Assembly (NCBI GenBank): GCA_949130495.1
Contig: OX422211.1
Location: 537,213,372-537,277,371, forward strand
DNA from: Sambucus nigra
Taxonomy: Eukaryota > Streptophyta > Magnoliopsida > Dipsacales > Adoxaceae
Direction: 5' to 3'
Length of the DNA: 64,000 nucleotides
The notes beneath the pieces are model-generated. The model worked only from the letters and a program-made list of their open reading frames with translations. It had not been told where the DNA came from and ran no database searches. Shown in pieces: positions 54,504 to 64,000 of this stretch (position 1 is its first letter; each line of letters opens with the position of its first letter). A program made the position numbers and the translations under genes.

Positions 54504-55379
54504 CTATATAACCTCACTACCGCCCACACTCAATTGTATATATTCCTATGTCATGTACTCACTCACATATATCCACACGCTGTACAGTTTCCATAGTAGA
54601 TTAACTTGTATATTCTCCCTATTTAGTGTAGTATTACCTTTACTCGTCATGAAATACTCTCTCTCTCTCTCTCTCCATAAAATGTTAATTAAGACTTATA
54701 CATTTCTGCACACTACATCACCAGCAGTATGGCTATATTGACCAAAATTTTATCTCGTACTGGGGGTGGGGGGGTGTCACTTTGTGATAGACACGGGTCC
54801 TACCGCCTAAGCGATATGACTCTCACCTTCCATTGGTCTCGTACCTTCGACGTATATTGAACAGTTCCCCCCGCATTGTACCTCTTGACCGAACTCATGA
54901 AGAGAGGTATATAATAGGAAACTCATTCAGGTACATCGAGAATATCGAATTCTCTCTCACATGTTCTGTTCCACGAGGTAAATAATGAGACAATTCACAT
55001 ACAGTCAGGTATATAAAATGGCGTCTCCACACGTACCAGTGAATGATTTCCCTTATAGGCTCGAGGTATATCTTGGAAGTCATGCTAAAGGGGAAAAATC
55101 TTCCACTAACCGAAAAATCACATAAAACTCATATAGGTGTCAAACCTAGGACAGTCATATTTAGTTTGTCGATTACCATGCGAAACTCTGCTGAAATTTT
55201 GGGTCGGCATATCGCTCAAATTTTTGTACAATTTTTGCTTTTTTCAAAACAGGACCCCGCCCGTGAGGCTGGAAACAAGTCAAACTATCTTTTACATATT
55301 TTCAAACCCTATTAGCCCAGGCTTGGGTTTTTTAGGCATTTTTAATGCATTTAGGAAACCTAATACAAGTGAGAATCTA
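54504..55379 (+). other. Element K leader
   Basis: Aligns in inverted orientation with 5850-6850 of element B, for example TTGACCAAAATTTT, GTCACTTTGTGAT and TGGAAGTCATGC. Contains a (CT)n run at 54656-54676. No coding signal. Confidence 0.75.
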
Positions 55380-55796
<417 letters not shown>

Positions 55797-55969
55797 TAAA
55801 TAACACTACTCCTAATAATAATGATGAGATTCCTTTCCTTTTTCAAAAATACCAAAAACATTTTTTCTCCTCCTTCCGAAGTAACCCAAATTTTCTCCCT
55901 CATTTCAAAAATAAATTCGATCCTTTGTCCTTCTTTGGTCGATTGAAAATCTAATTTTGGCCTGAATCC

Positions 55970-57610
55970 CTATTGGCTTCGATCTTAGTCAAACCACCCC
56001 GAAGCTCTACCAGTTCTTCTTCTACCTCATTCGAGTTTGGTATTTACCTTCACTATCTCATAATGTATAATGCCAACCAATCTCCAAATGTACAGCCCAA
56101 TCTGATGACCATCTTATCCCAACTCAGTGCCAAGATTAACAACCTTCAAACCGAGGTCCATGAGATATAGAATTATTGGGCCCAGATTCCTAAAGAGCTC
56201 GAGGTTATCTTTCCTCATTCTATGAGTCCACCCACTCTCGAGATAGTTTGAGTCCCAGAAAAATATCAGCATGCTTCGCATGCCCTACCTGCCAATGGGC
56301 CACTGCCAGCTCAACTCCCTATTCTGAACCTTGCTCAACTAGGGGATAACTTGCCTGATACCATGGATCCTAATGATGAGGAGCTGAACCTCAAGTTATC
56401 ATTGAAGAAGTTTAACCGAGTTATAATATCAGGGAACTAAATGGAATAGATGCCTGATATCGAGAATTTTGGAGGATACGGACCCTCAATTGTCCACCTT
56501 AAAATCTATCATCAATCCATGACCCTCCTTGGTTCCTCTAAAGAGATAATGACCCAAATGTTCCAAAAGACCTTAAAAAACTTCCTTTCATTGGTTTTTT
56601 TGCATCAAAGAATACAGTTAGGAGGATTTCACTCGATAATTCATGTCTCAGTACAATTAAAATGAGGATCTATAGGTTACGCACCAATATCTAGAGCTTC
56701 TAAAGCAGAACCCTAGATAAACAGTTAGAAAGTTTAAAGGAAGGTGGAGGGAGAAAGATGCTACCAATAACAACAGACCCTTCGAGGAAGAACAAGTCAG
56801 TATCATGAAGAAAAACTTATTGCCTTATGTATGAGCATCCATGGGAAGTTAATACTACCCACACTTTCAAGCCCTTTGAAAGGTTAGTGTAGAAATTAAG
56901 GAAGGCATTACTAAAGTCGAAACTGAGCCGAAGAAAGTGACCAAACATATCACTTCGAGAAAGTATAAAAGGCCTTCCAGTGCTACAGTCTCAGCCATAA
57001 ATAACATTTCCCAACCTATTACCTCTTGGGCACTGAAAAGCTTCCCCAATACTACTAAGATGGAGTACACTGAGCTCCATACTCCCATATCAAAGTCTAC
57101 CAAGCCCTGTTGAGCCATAACCTCATCAAACCCTTGGAACCTCATATATTACCAAATACACTCCCTAAAAATTTCAAGTTTGTTGGCCATAGTACCCACA
57201 AATGCTTCCACCTTCGAATCTGATCCAAGGTTTAATTAATCGGGGTATTATCGCCCCACCAGCCAATCCTAAAACCAATACCTCTCACAACCTACTTCCA
57301 ACCCATACAAATGTCGTCTTTCTAGAGAGTGACTCAGAATCTGATCCATCTGCTCAAATTGTGCCTATCAAAGTACCCATCATACCCATAATGTCACCTA
57401 AACTGTTCAAAGTTTACCCTTATTTTCTCTTACACACTACCGATTTCACCGACCAAGTTTTATCGCTCCTTAAAAGGGCCTGCATTGCCAATTGTACCTG
57501 GTCTAGAGGAAAAGATATGGAATTACCAGCTATGTTGAACCAAATCTTAGAGTTTAGACTGAAATTACGCACTGAGATGACTGTCGATTGTAGCAAATTT
57601 AGTGGCTAGT
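55970..57610 (+). pseudogene. Element K gag pseudogene
   Basis: Opens near 56060 with MYNANQSPNVQPNLM and a short amphipathic helix (ILSQLSAKINNLQTEVHEI), then a Pro-rich linker (HALPANGPLPAQLPILNL). The capsid-type domain is at about 56440-56680 (MPDIENFGGYGPSIVHL, MTQMFQKTLKNF). The C-terminal part is at 57202-57609 (QGLINRGIIAPPANPK, VFLESDSESDPS, KDMELPAMLNQILEF). It is collinear with element B, which carries the same words. Stops and frameshifts throughout. Structural protein of the particle. Confidence 0.75.
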
Positions 57611-58200
57611 TTATAGAATCCCAAAAATGGGCTCGGGAGTCAGATGACTGGATGGTACCTATTGTATAATTATGTCTTTATGATGTGGTACAGATAAAGG
57701 ACGATGCATTTTGATAGACAGGTGAAATTTGAAATATTGATGAGCTACTCACTACTTTAAAGCTTCATGAAGGGTTGGTCCATTCACTCATGAACCTCTT
57801 TGTTAAGTGGGAAGATTTTTGTGATGAAGCCTTTGAGGTTGTTGAATGTAATGATTTTTCTTGGAAAGAGGACATAGTCACCAAAGGATAGGGAGATGAC
57901 TTTTGACAGCCCAAATGATGAACGCAGTCAGGAAGAAACCGGTCTAGTGGTTAGTCTGTACGGAATATTATCCTTAGAATATCTATTGGGGGAAATCAAT
58001 AAGGTGGCTATTTATCCAGAGGTAGATGAAGACACGAGGTTGTTGTTCTTCCCCACCCCAGGTCAGGGAGACATTACAAAGATCCGATTCCTCATGTTAT
58101 GGAGACAAATAAGCAAAATGGACTTGTCGAAGAACTTCATATGCCAAAAATGACCATAAAAGAAAGCAAAGTCCTTGACCAACGTAAGAAAACCCAAGCC
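57611..58200 (+). pseudogene. Element K gag-protease linker region
   Basis: A frame at 57896-58153 (NDERSQEETGLVVSLYGILS, then AIYPEVDEDTRLLFFPTPGQ) and shifted pieces on both sides. No domain recognised; it lies where Ogre elements carry a variable segment between gag and protease. Confidence 0.35.
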
Positions 58201-58770
58201 AACATCACCTTATAGGGGCTTTTCATATCGTCCCAGCTAAACCAGAAAGCTCTGATAAAACTCCTCGCTGGGCCTAGAGTCCTTCCTTCCACCACTCCCG
58301 AAGAAGTGGTAAACATGTTTGGGTCCCTAACCTCTTCCATACTCCTCTCCTTTTATAACGCAGAGATGCCAAATATTGCCCTTAACCACAATTATGCCCT
58401 CAACATCTCTGTTGAAGTATTAGAAAAGATAGTCCCACTCTCACTTGCTGATAACGGATCTTCCCTCTCAGAAACTTCAATTGATTGGGCTTGAAACTAA
58501 GTGATCTCACTCCCACTTCTGCCATCGTGCGTGCTTACAACAATACCCACTGAGAAGTAGTGAGGTACATAAAACTCACAATAGGGGCTCACCCTATCAA
58601 TCCTGTCATCGAGTTCTAAGTTATTGATATACGTGTAGGTTCCAACCTTCTCCTTAGAACTCCATGGCTCCATAGCATCAAAGGGGTATCTTTTTCTCTT
58701 CATCAGAAACTGAAATTCATTACCAAGGGCCAGTTTATCACCGTTTTGGGCGATAGAAACATGAGATGAA
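58200..58770 (+). pseudogene. Element K protease pseudogene
   Basis: Frame ISSQLNQKALIKLLAGPRVL, then ALNISVEVLEKIVPLSLADN with the catalytic DNGSS retained at about 58450-58465. Downstream blocks in other frames (LDIRVGSNLLLRTPWLHSIK-like, then LHQKLKFITKGQ at about 58700) are the C-terminal half seen in Ogre proteases. Aspartic protease that would process Gag-Pol. Frameshifted. Confidence 0.72.
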
Positions 58771-59820
58771 TGACATACTCCTCTCTGACTTCATAGTTGA
58801 ACAACTTCCTCTTCCAGTAGGAGATAGTTTTAAAGATCAGGTCTATCAAGAACATAAACCTCATGTCAACATCGAAGTGATTAAGATGTTCAAGGACATT
58901 CACTTCATTCCTAGAACATTCACTTCTTATAGCAAGGGATACTTGATCCCATAGTCCCGAAGGAGTACATTTGCCCCTGTGGCCTGGGTTACTATCCCTC
59001 ACTAGAAGAATTCAAAGCATTTCAGCACCAAGACCAAAAGAAGTTTATAGGAAGAATGAATTGTTTTAAGAGACTCTTTGAATGGAAGGTTTAATAAGGA
59101 GGGTGAAAAGTTACCCTACCGTGGATTCCATGAATCATGGTATGACCATGTCGATAAGAAGATAAAATCGAGGCTAGAAATCTTCTTTTAAGATAGTAAC
59201 TCTTGGGTGGCAGACTGCCAACATGAAGTACGACCTCTCATCGATAAAGTCTTGACAGTTATCAAGGATTTGAAGGAAAGTGATTTTGAGGTCTCATTCA
59301 ACCTGTAAACACTGGGGCTGAGTCTCTACATGATCCATTCAGATGCTTCACTGTTGAACCCGTTTACTCAAATGAGAGTTGCTGACATAACTCTCCTCAA
59401 CAGGAATGTTGTGCCTGTCCAACCTGCATGGATTCAATCTGACCCTACTATTTACCCTATCCAAATCTCTTCGTCTAATATCGTTGTTCCTCTTTATAAT
59501 ATCCATGTAACTGAGACCTCTTTTAATGAGGATCTCAATGCTATTTTTTCTAAAAATAAACGAAGATTTCGGGTATCTTACTATGCCTTATATTAATTGT
59601 TTTGATTCTATTCAAACTCTTTATGATGATGATTTTGCAAGTGAATAGTTATTGACTGATCTAAATAAGGAGAATAACAAACAACATAGCCACATTCAAA
59701 TTAAAAGGATGAGACTGTTGTTATTAATCTCAGTTCCAGTAGCCATCAACACGTGATTTGGATAGGGTCCACCCTTAATGATCACGAGCATGCCCAATTT
59801 GAAGAGCTAACAAAGGAATT
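58770..59820 (+). pseudogene. Element K protease-RT spacer, strongly decayed
   Basis: Only broken pieces; 59330-59596 is open (MIHSDASLLNPFTQMRVADI) without a recognisable domain. From 59800 onward the pre-RT block VDFFTWFSDDMPIIDLEIAQ can be read, the usual entry into Tat/Ogre RT. Confidence 0.45.
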
Positions 59821-60740
59821 AGTGGACTTCTTCACATGGTTCAGTGATGACATGCCCATCATTGACCTAGAAATAGCTCAACACGAGATTCCAATATTCC
59901 CAGAATGCAAACTGATCAAGTAAAAGCTAAAGAAACTTTGCACCGAATAGTCACTCAAAGTCAAGGAAGAAGTGGTAAAGCAATTGAATGTAGGTTTCAT
60001 TCTCATAATCTAATATTGTACATTTCTCACCAACATCATCCTTATTTCGAAGTTCGGAGGGAAAGTAAACATATGCGTCGACTATCGGGATTTGAATAAA
60101 GCACACCTAAATGAATATTATCCATTACCCAACATCGACATGATCGTGGACAACACGACTAGCCACATGCTCAAGTCATTTGTTGATGAATTGGCCGGAT
60201 ACAACCAAATCAAAATTCACCCTGACCATCAGGATAAAACTGCCTTCATCGCCCTATGGGTAACTTTCTACTACACTGTCATGCTATTCGGACTAAAAAA
60301 TGTCGGGACTAACCACCAAAGGCCTGCCACAACTATTGTGCATGAATTTATTCATAAAGAGGTTGAGGTCTATGTAGTCGATATGATTATTAAATCTACG
60401 GATTGGGAAGATCATATTCCTTCTCTCCAAAAGTTTTTTGAGCGACTACGATAATACTGATGCGGTTAAACCCACATAAATACATTTTTGATATCAAGAA
60501 AGGAAAACTCTTGGAATTTATGGTCAGTGAGAAAGGAGTCAAAGAAGGCCCTGCCAAGATGAAAGCCATACTTGATATGTCACCACCACTAATGAAGAAG
60601 GAAGTCTAAGGATTCCTTGGTAAACCACAATACATACGTCGGTTCATCAGCCAACTGAATTCTTTATGCGAGCCCATTTTCAAACTTCTCCAAAAGGATT
60701 CAAATAAAGTTTAGAATGAGACCTTCCTAGAATACTTTAA
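59820..60740 (+). pseudogene. Element K reverse transcriptase pseudogene
   Basis: KVNICVDYRDLNKAHLNEYY (about 60066) and PLPNIDMIVDNTTSHMLKSF open the palm; AGYNQIKIHPDHQDKTAFIA follows. The catalytic box at 60371-60382 is YVVD instead of YVDD. PSLQKFFERLR leads to a stop at 60453. The thumb continues in another frame (LNPHKYIFDIKKGKLLEFMV, GPAKMKAILDM, IRRFISQLNSLCEPIFKLLQ). Ogre/Tat-type RT, inactive. Confidence 0.85.
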
Positions 60741-60744
60741 TCAA

Positions 60745-61250
60745 ATGAAGCGATACCTTACCCGACCTCTGGTGCTGATGCGTCCACAACCATGTATTCC
60801 CCTACTCCTGTACTTGACCGCGATAGATATTGCAATAGGTTCTTCGCTAGACCAAAACATTAAAGAATTCCATAAAGAAAGAGCGATTTATTTGGTTAGC
60901 CAAAAATTAGTTGGGTACGAAGTTAACTACACTGCTTTGGAGAAAGCGTATGTTGCCCTGGTTTACGTACAAAAGTTATGACACTACATGCTTACCTTCC
61001 CCATCAGACTAGTATCCCATATGGATACCATCAAGTACTTTCTAGAAAGTCCCTCTCTCCTGTCGAATGGCCCATTGGTTGATGTTAATAGCCAAGTTTG
61101 ATATTTTATATGTCACGCTAAAATCTATGAAAATGGAGAGCTATCTTTGATTACCTCGTTGATTACCCCAAGGAAAAAACCTATGTTTGGGTCTCAGAAT
61201 TCCTAGACGAAGATATTCTCTGCACTTCTCAAACGGACCTTAAATGGAAA
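60745..61250 (+). pseudogene. Element K RNase H pseudogene
   Basis: Open at 60745-60981: MKRYLTRPLVLMRPQPCIPL, LYLTAIDIAIGSSLDQNIKE, IYLVSQKLVGYEVNYTALEK. It continues after a stop as HYMLTFPIRLVSHMDTIKYF and LSNGPLVDV. The first RNase H that follows RT in Ty3/gypsy elements. Confidence 0.8.
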
Positions 61251-61900
61251 ACATTCTTTGATGGAGCTTCCAACAAGAAACGCTATGTTATTGGGATACC
61301 CTAATCGCCCATGATGACTCTCACACCCCAATTTCCATCAAACAAGACTTTCCCTGTACCAACAACATGACCGAGTATGATGCATGCACTGTAGGCCTCA
61401 AGATTGACCTCCAAAAAGGAATTTGACATTTAAACATCTACGGAGACTCTGCCCTTATCATCGACCAAATCTTTAGAAAATAAAAATTCAAAGATGAGAA
61501 GCTCTTACCCTTCCATTCCTATCTAGAATAATTGGCCTCTCAATTTAATAATGTCACCTTCCACTACTCGCCCCGTACAAAGAACATCCTAACTAATGCA
61601 CTTGCAACCCTGGCTTCCATGGTTAACTTGCCTGAGGGGATAACAATAGACCCTTTCCTGGTTTAGAATTAAGCTAATCCTACCCATTACTACCACATTG
61701 AACTTGTTCCCAAGGAAGATTATGATATGGTCAGGTTAGGGTACTATGAGATTTAGCACCTCCTCGAACATGGTAGGCATCCCCAAAACGTCGAAAAGAA
61801 AGAACGTGCGACCCTTCGTAAAATGGCTGCCCAATACATTATTTATGATAAATCATTGTTCAAGAGAAACTTGGATGGAACCCATTTGCACTGCATAGCA
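61250..61900 (+). pseudogene. Element K second RNase H and linker pseudogene
   Basis: WKTFFDGASNKKRYVIG at about 61245-61300 carries the first Asp (DGAS). The NNMTEYDACTVGLKIDL-like block (about 61365-61410), YGDSALIIDQ (about 61440) and NILTNALATLASM (about 61590-61625) are in shifted frames. Its presence marks the Tat/Ogre branch. Confidence 0.68.
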
Positions 61901-62985
61901 GAGGATGATGTTAAATAAATAATGAAGAAGATCTATAGTGGGGAATACGACCCCTACATGAACCATCATATTCTTGTAAAAAATATCATCTGTCAAGGAT
62001 ACTGTTGGACCACCTTGGTTTAATATATCACTGCCTATGTCCGAAAATGCCTAAAATGCTAACAGTTTACCATTCAACCAACACTTGCCTCCCCGATAAC
62101 TATATAACATGACCTCTCCTTATCCCTTCTCCACATAGGGCATTGACATCATTGGTAAAGTTACTCCAAAGCTTCAAACAGTCATGAATTCATCATGGTC
62201 GCCATTGATTACTTCACCAAATAGGTCTAAGTTGAGTCATATGCAGTGTTTAATGCCAAAAAAATGGCCAAGTTTATCAGGAAGAAAATCATCTATTGAT
62301 ACGGAGTTCCCTACGAGTATGTGTTAGATAATGGGCCCCATTTCGTAGTTGATGCCATATAAATAGTCGACGAGTACGGGAGTTAGAGACACTAATCGTG
62401 TCCATGATGAACCCAAACTAATGGTGTTTTCGAAGCCACTAATAAAACACTCAAATACATAATCATCAAGATGACTGAGAGTTATAGAAATTGTATTGAT
62501 CGAATCCCTTACTCGCTCTGGGGCTATCAAACTTCAATTTAAATACCTACTGGGGCTACCGCTTATTTTCTAAGTGTACATCATATAGGCAGTCTACCCA
62601 TTGATCAAGAAATACCTTCTCTCTATGTCCTAATCAAAAGAAAATTGATGAAGAAGAATGGCATTAGATCTGCTTTGATGAATTATCAATCTTGGATGAA
62701 ACGAGACTGAAGGCCCTGTACCATATATAGGGGTACCATCGTCGGATAGCGTGATCATTCAATTGGAAAGTCAAGGATTGTGGTGTCCAAGAAGGATACA
62801 TGTCCCTAAAAAAGATTATGGAACCCATATGGGAACCTAGAAGGAAATTCAAACCGAATTGGAGTGGCCCTTACATCATGAAGAAGATTCTCTCGGGAGG
62901 CTCCGTTATGCTCATATACCTCAATGGAGAAGAGATGGGATGTCCAGTCAACCTGGATCGTAGAAAGAAATTTTACCCGTAGTCT
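61900..62985 (+). pseudogene. Element K integrase pseudogene
   Basis: Zinc-binding block ITAYVRKCLKC*QFTIQPTL (about 62022-62080). Core: MVAIDYFTK (about 62195) with the first Asp, VLDNGPHFVVDAI (about 62320) with the second, and TNGVFEATNKTLKYIIIKM (about 62415) with the Glu, so the DDE residues can be read in spite of stops. RIPYSLWGYQTSI and GATAYFLSVHHI follow. The C-terminal open frame at 62800-62982 (NWSGPYIMKKILSGGSVMLI) is the usual integrase tail. Confidence 0.8.
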
Positions 62986-63107
62986 GAAATCTCGGTGCAC
63001 TATGACTCTTCTCATCCTATTAAAAAATACTCTTCATGTCAACCTACCTAGAACTACGTGGGACTTGATCCTCTCAAAAAACTTTTCTTTTCAAAAATGA
63101 AACTCAA
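62986..63107 (+). other. Element K 3' tail
   Basis: Non-coding, contains GAACTACGTGGGACTTGATC. The expected 3' LTR does not follow; LTR L begins at 63108. Confidence 0.55.
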
Positions 63108-64000
63108 TGCGACAACCCGAATATAATTATGATAAATTATGTTTAAATCATGATTAGCTTATGTGATATGAATAATATATTATTAGTGCATATAATGTTA
63201 AGTCATTATATTTAGTCTATTCCTAGATTCATAAAGCATGAAAAACGAATTAGTTACAAATGTGAAATTTTGATGTTTTCGGTAAGAATGTTCATGTTAG
63301 AGGCAAGTTTTGACTATTACAATATAATAATTGACTTGAGGTATAAACTATATATTTGTATATATATGAGTTAGGTTTTTAACACAACAAACGGTTCATC
63401 AAATGGACATCCAAGTGGGAAGATACTGTCTTTTTACGAACAGGGGGTAAAGTAGTCATTTAGCCTTAAATGATACTTTGTTTTATATAATGCCACATGT
63501 TATATTTTGATTGGTTCTAGTTGGAGGTTGGTTTGGCCTACTTAAACCCTTGTTATATCCTCTTTTCTTCATCAAATTCAGTTTGGAAGAGTTTTAACCT
63601 AAGGAAAGAGAGTTTTGAAGTCTAGGAAGAAAGTGTGAGGAGAAATTGAAGAAAAATTCATAAAAAATTACGTAAAAGACCCTAAGGTAATTCCACCCAT
63701 GAATCTTGTTATTTTTATTGTATTTATGATTTATATGATATAAATCCTTTATGGTTTATTTATCTTTCATGATTGGGTGCATATGTATGTATACATGCAA
63801 GTTTAAACAAAGTTGAATGTGTAAACCCTTAAATTTCTTTGTTTAGTAACCTTGTTTATTCAAACTTCCATATATTTTTGTATGATTACTGAAATTGATT
63901 GATTCCAAGTGGAGATTAACATGGACTCATATGTTTGTGACTGATAAGCACCCAAAACTGTACAATTTATACCCCAAATAGACGTACTTTAGTTGCTAAT
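63108..64000 (+). repeat. LTR L: 5' part of a gypsy LTR, continues off the window
   Basis: Starts TGCGACAACCCGAATATAAT, close to the TG(T/C)GACAACCCG start of Tekay/Del and Reina-type LTRs. A CTACTTAAACCC (63538) and TTATATCCTC region may be its promoter, followed by a region rich in AAGAAAG-type words. No end seen. No genes. Confidence 0.55.

Noticed and set aside
54263..54741. Open frames with transmembrane-like composition near LTR J
   Set aside because: AT- and pyrimidine-rich LTR and leader sequence; no homologous frame in element B.

Overview
The window looks like nuclear DNA of a flowering plant, from a gene-poor block of nested retrotransposons. The evidence is the set of plant-typical element families: Ty3/gypsy elements of Tat/Ogre and Tekay/Del type, Ty1/copia, L1- and RTE-type LINEs, and PIF/Harbinger-like MITEs. 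I found no host gene, tRNA, rRNA or CRISPR array. Nearly every coding stretch is a decayed gag or pol. The species cannot be named from this sequence.

Layout. 1-3752: the 5' end of a minus-strand Tat-type gypsy element (A) that runs off the left edge. 3753-16857: the 5' half of a minus-strand Ogre-like element (B), whose LTR is split by a 7.6 kb non-autonomous LTR element (C, 7725-15355, target duplication GGGAT) with an unusual three-LTR, two-body structure. 16858-18681: a small LTR element (D) with a copia-type primer site and no pol. 18682-19493: no genes. 19494-33614: a plus-strand Ty1/copia element (E) carrying two MITEs and, inside pol, a younger minus-strand Tat-type gypsy (F, 23493-30914, target duplication CACAT). 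About 33780-34746: the 3' end of an L1-type LINE. About 34750-35167: an LTR-like fragment. About 35275 onward: a plus-strand Tat-type gypsy (G) related to A, whose long 3' part holds tandem repeats and an antisense gene. That antisense gene is split by a Tekay-like non-autonomous element (H, 43437-49596, target duplication CATCA), which was itself hit by an RTE LINE. About 53789-54503: a plus-orientation LTR (J). 54504-63107: a second Ogre-like element (K), plus strand, with decayed gag, protease, reverse transcriptase, two RNase H domains and integrase. 63108-64000: the start of another LTR (L).

Nesting gives relative ages: RTE LINE inside H inside G; F inside E; C inside B; A inside B; MITEs inside E. 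By LTR similarity F is the youngest pol-bearing element, and it alone keeps an intact YVDD reverse transcriptase motif. Even so, it has lost gag, protease, half of RT and part of the integrase core. No element here looks autonomous.

Most worth a second look: the 118-bp palindrome-rich satellite in the 3' region of F, whose core motif also occurs in F's own pol; short repeats with 21-22 bp spacing upstream of the promoters of two unrelated LTR families; the antisense gene of G, with its own candidate TATA box and a duplicated domain; and the three-LTR element C with its unrecognised protein. I see no evidence for a new defence or enzymatic system.
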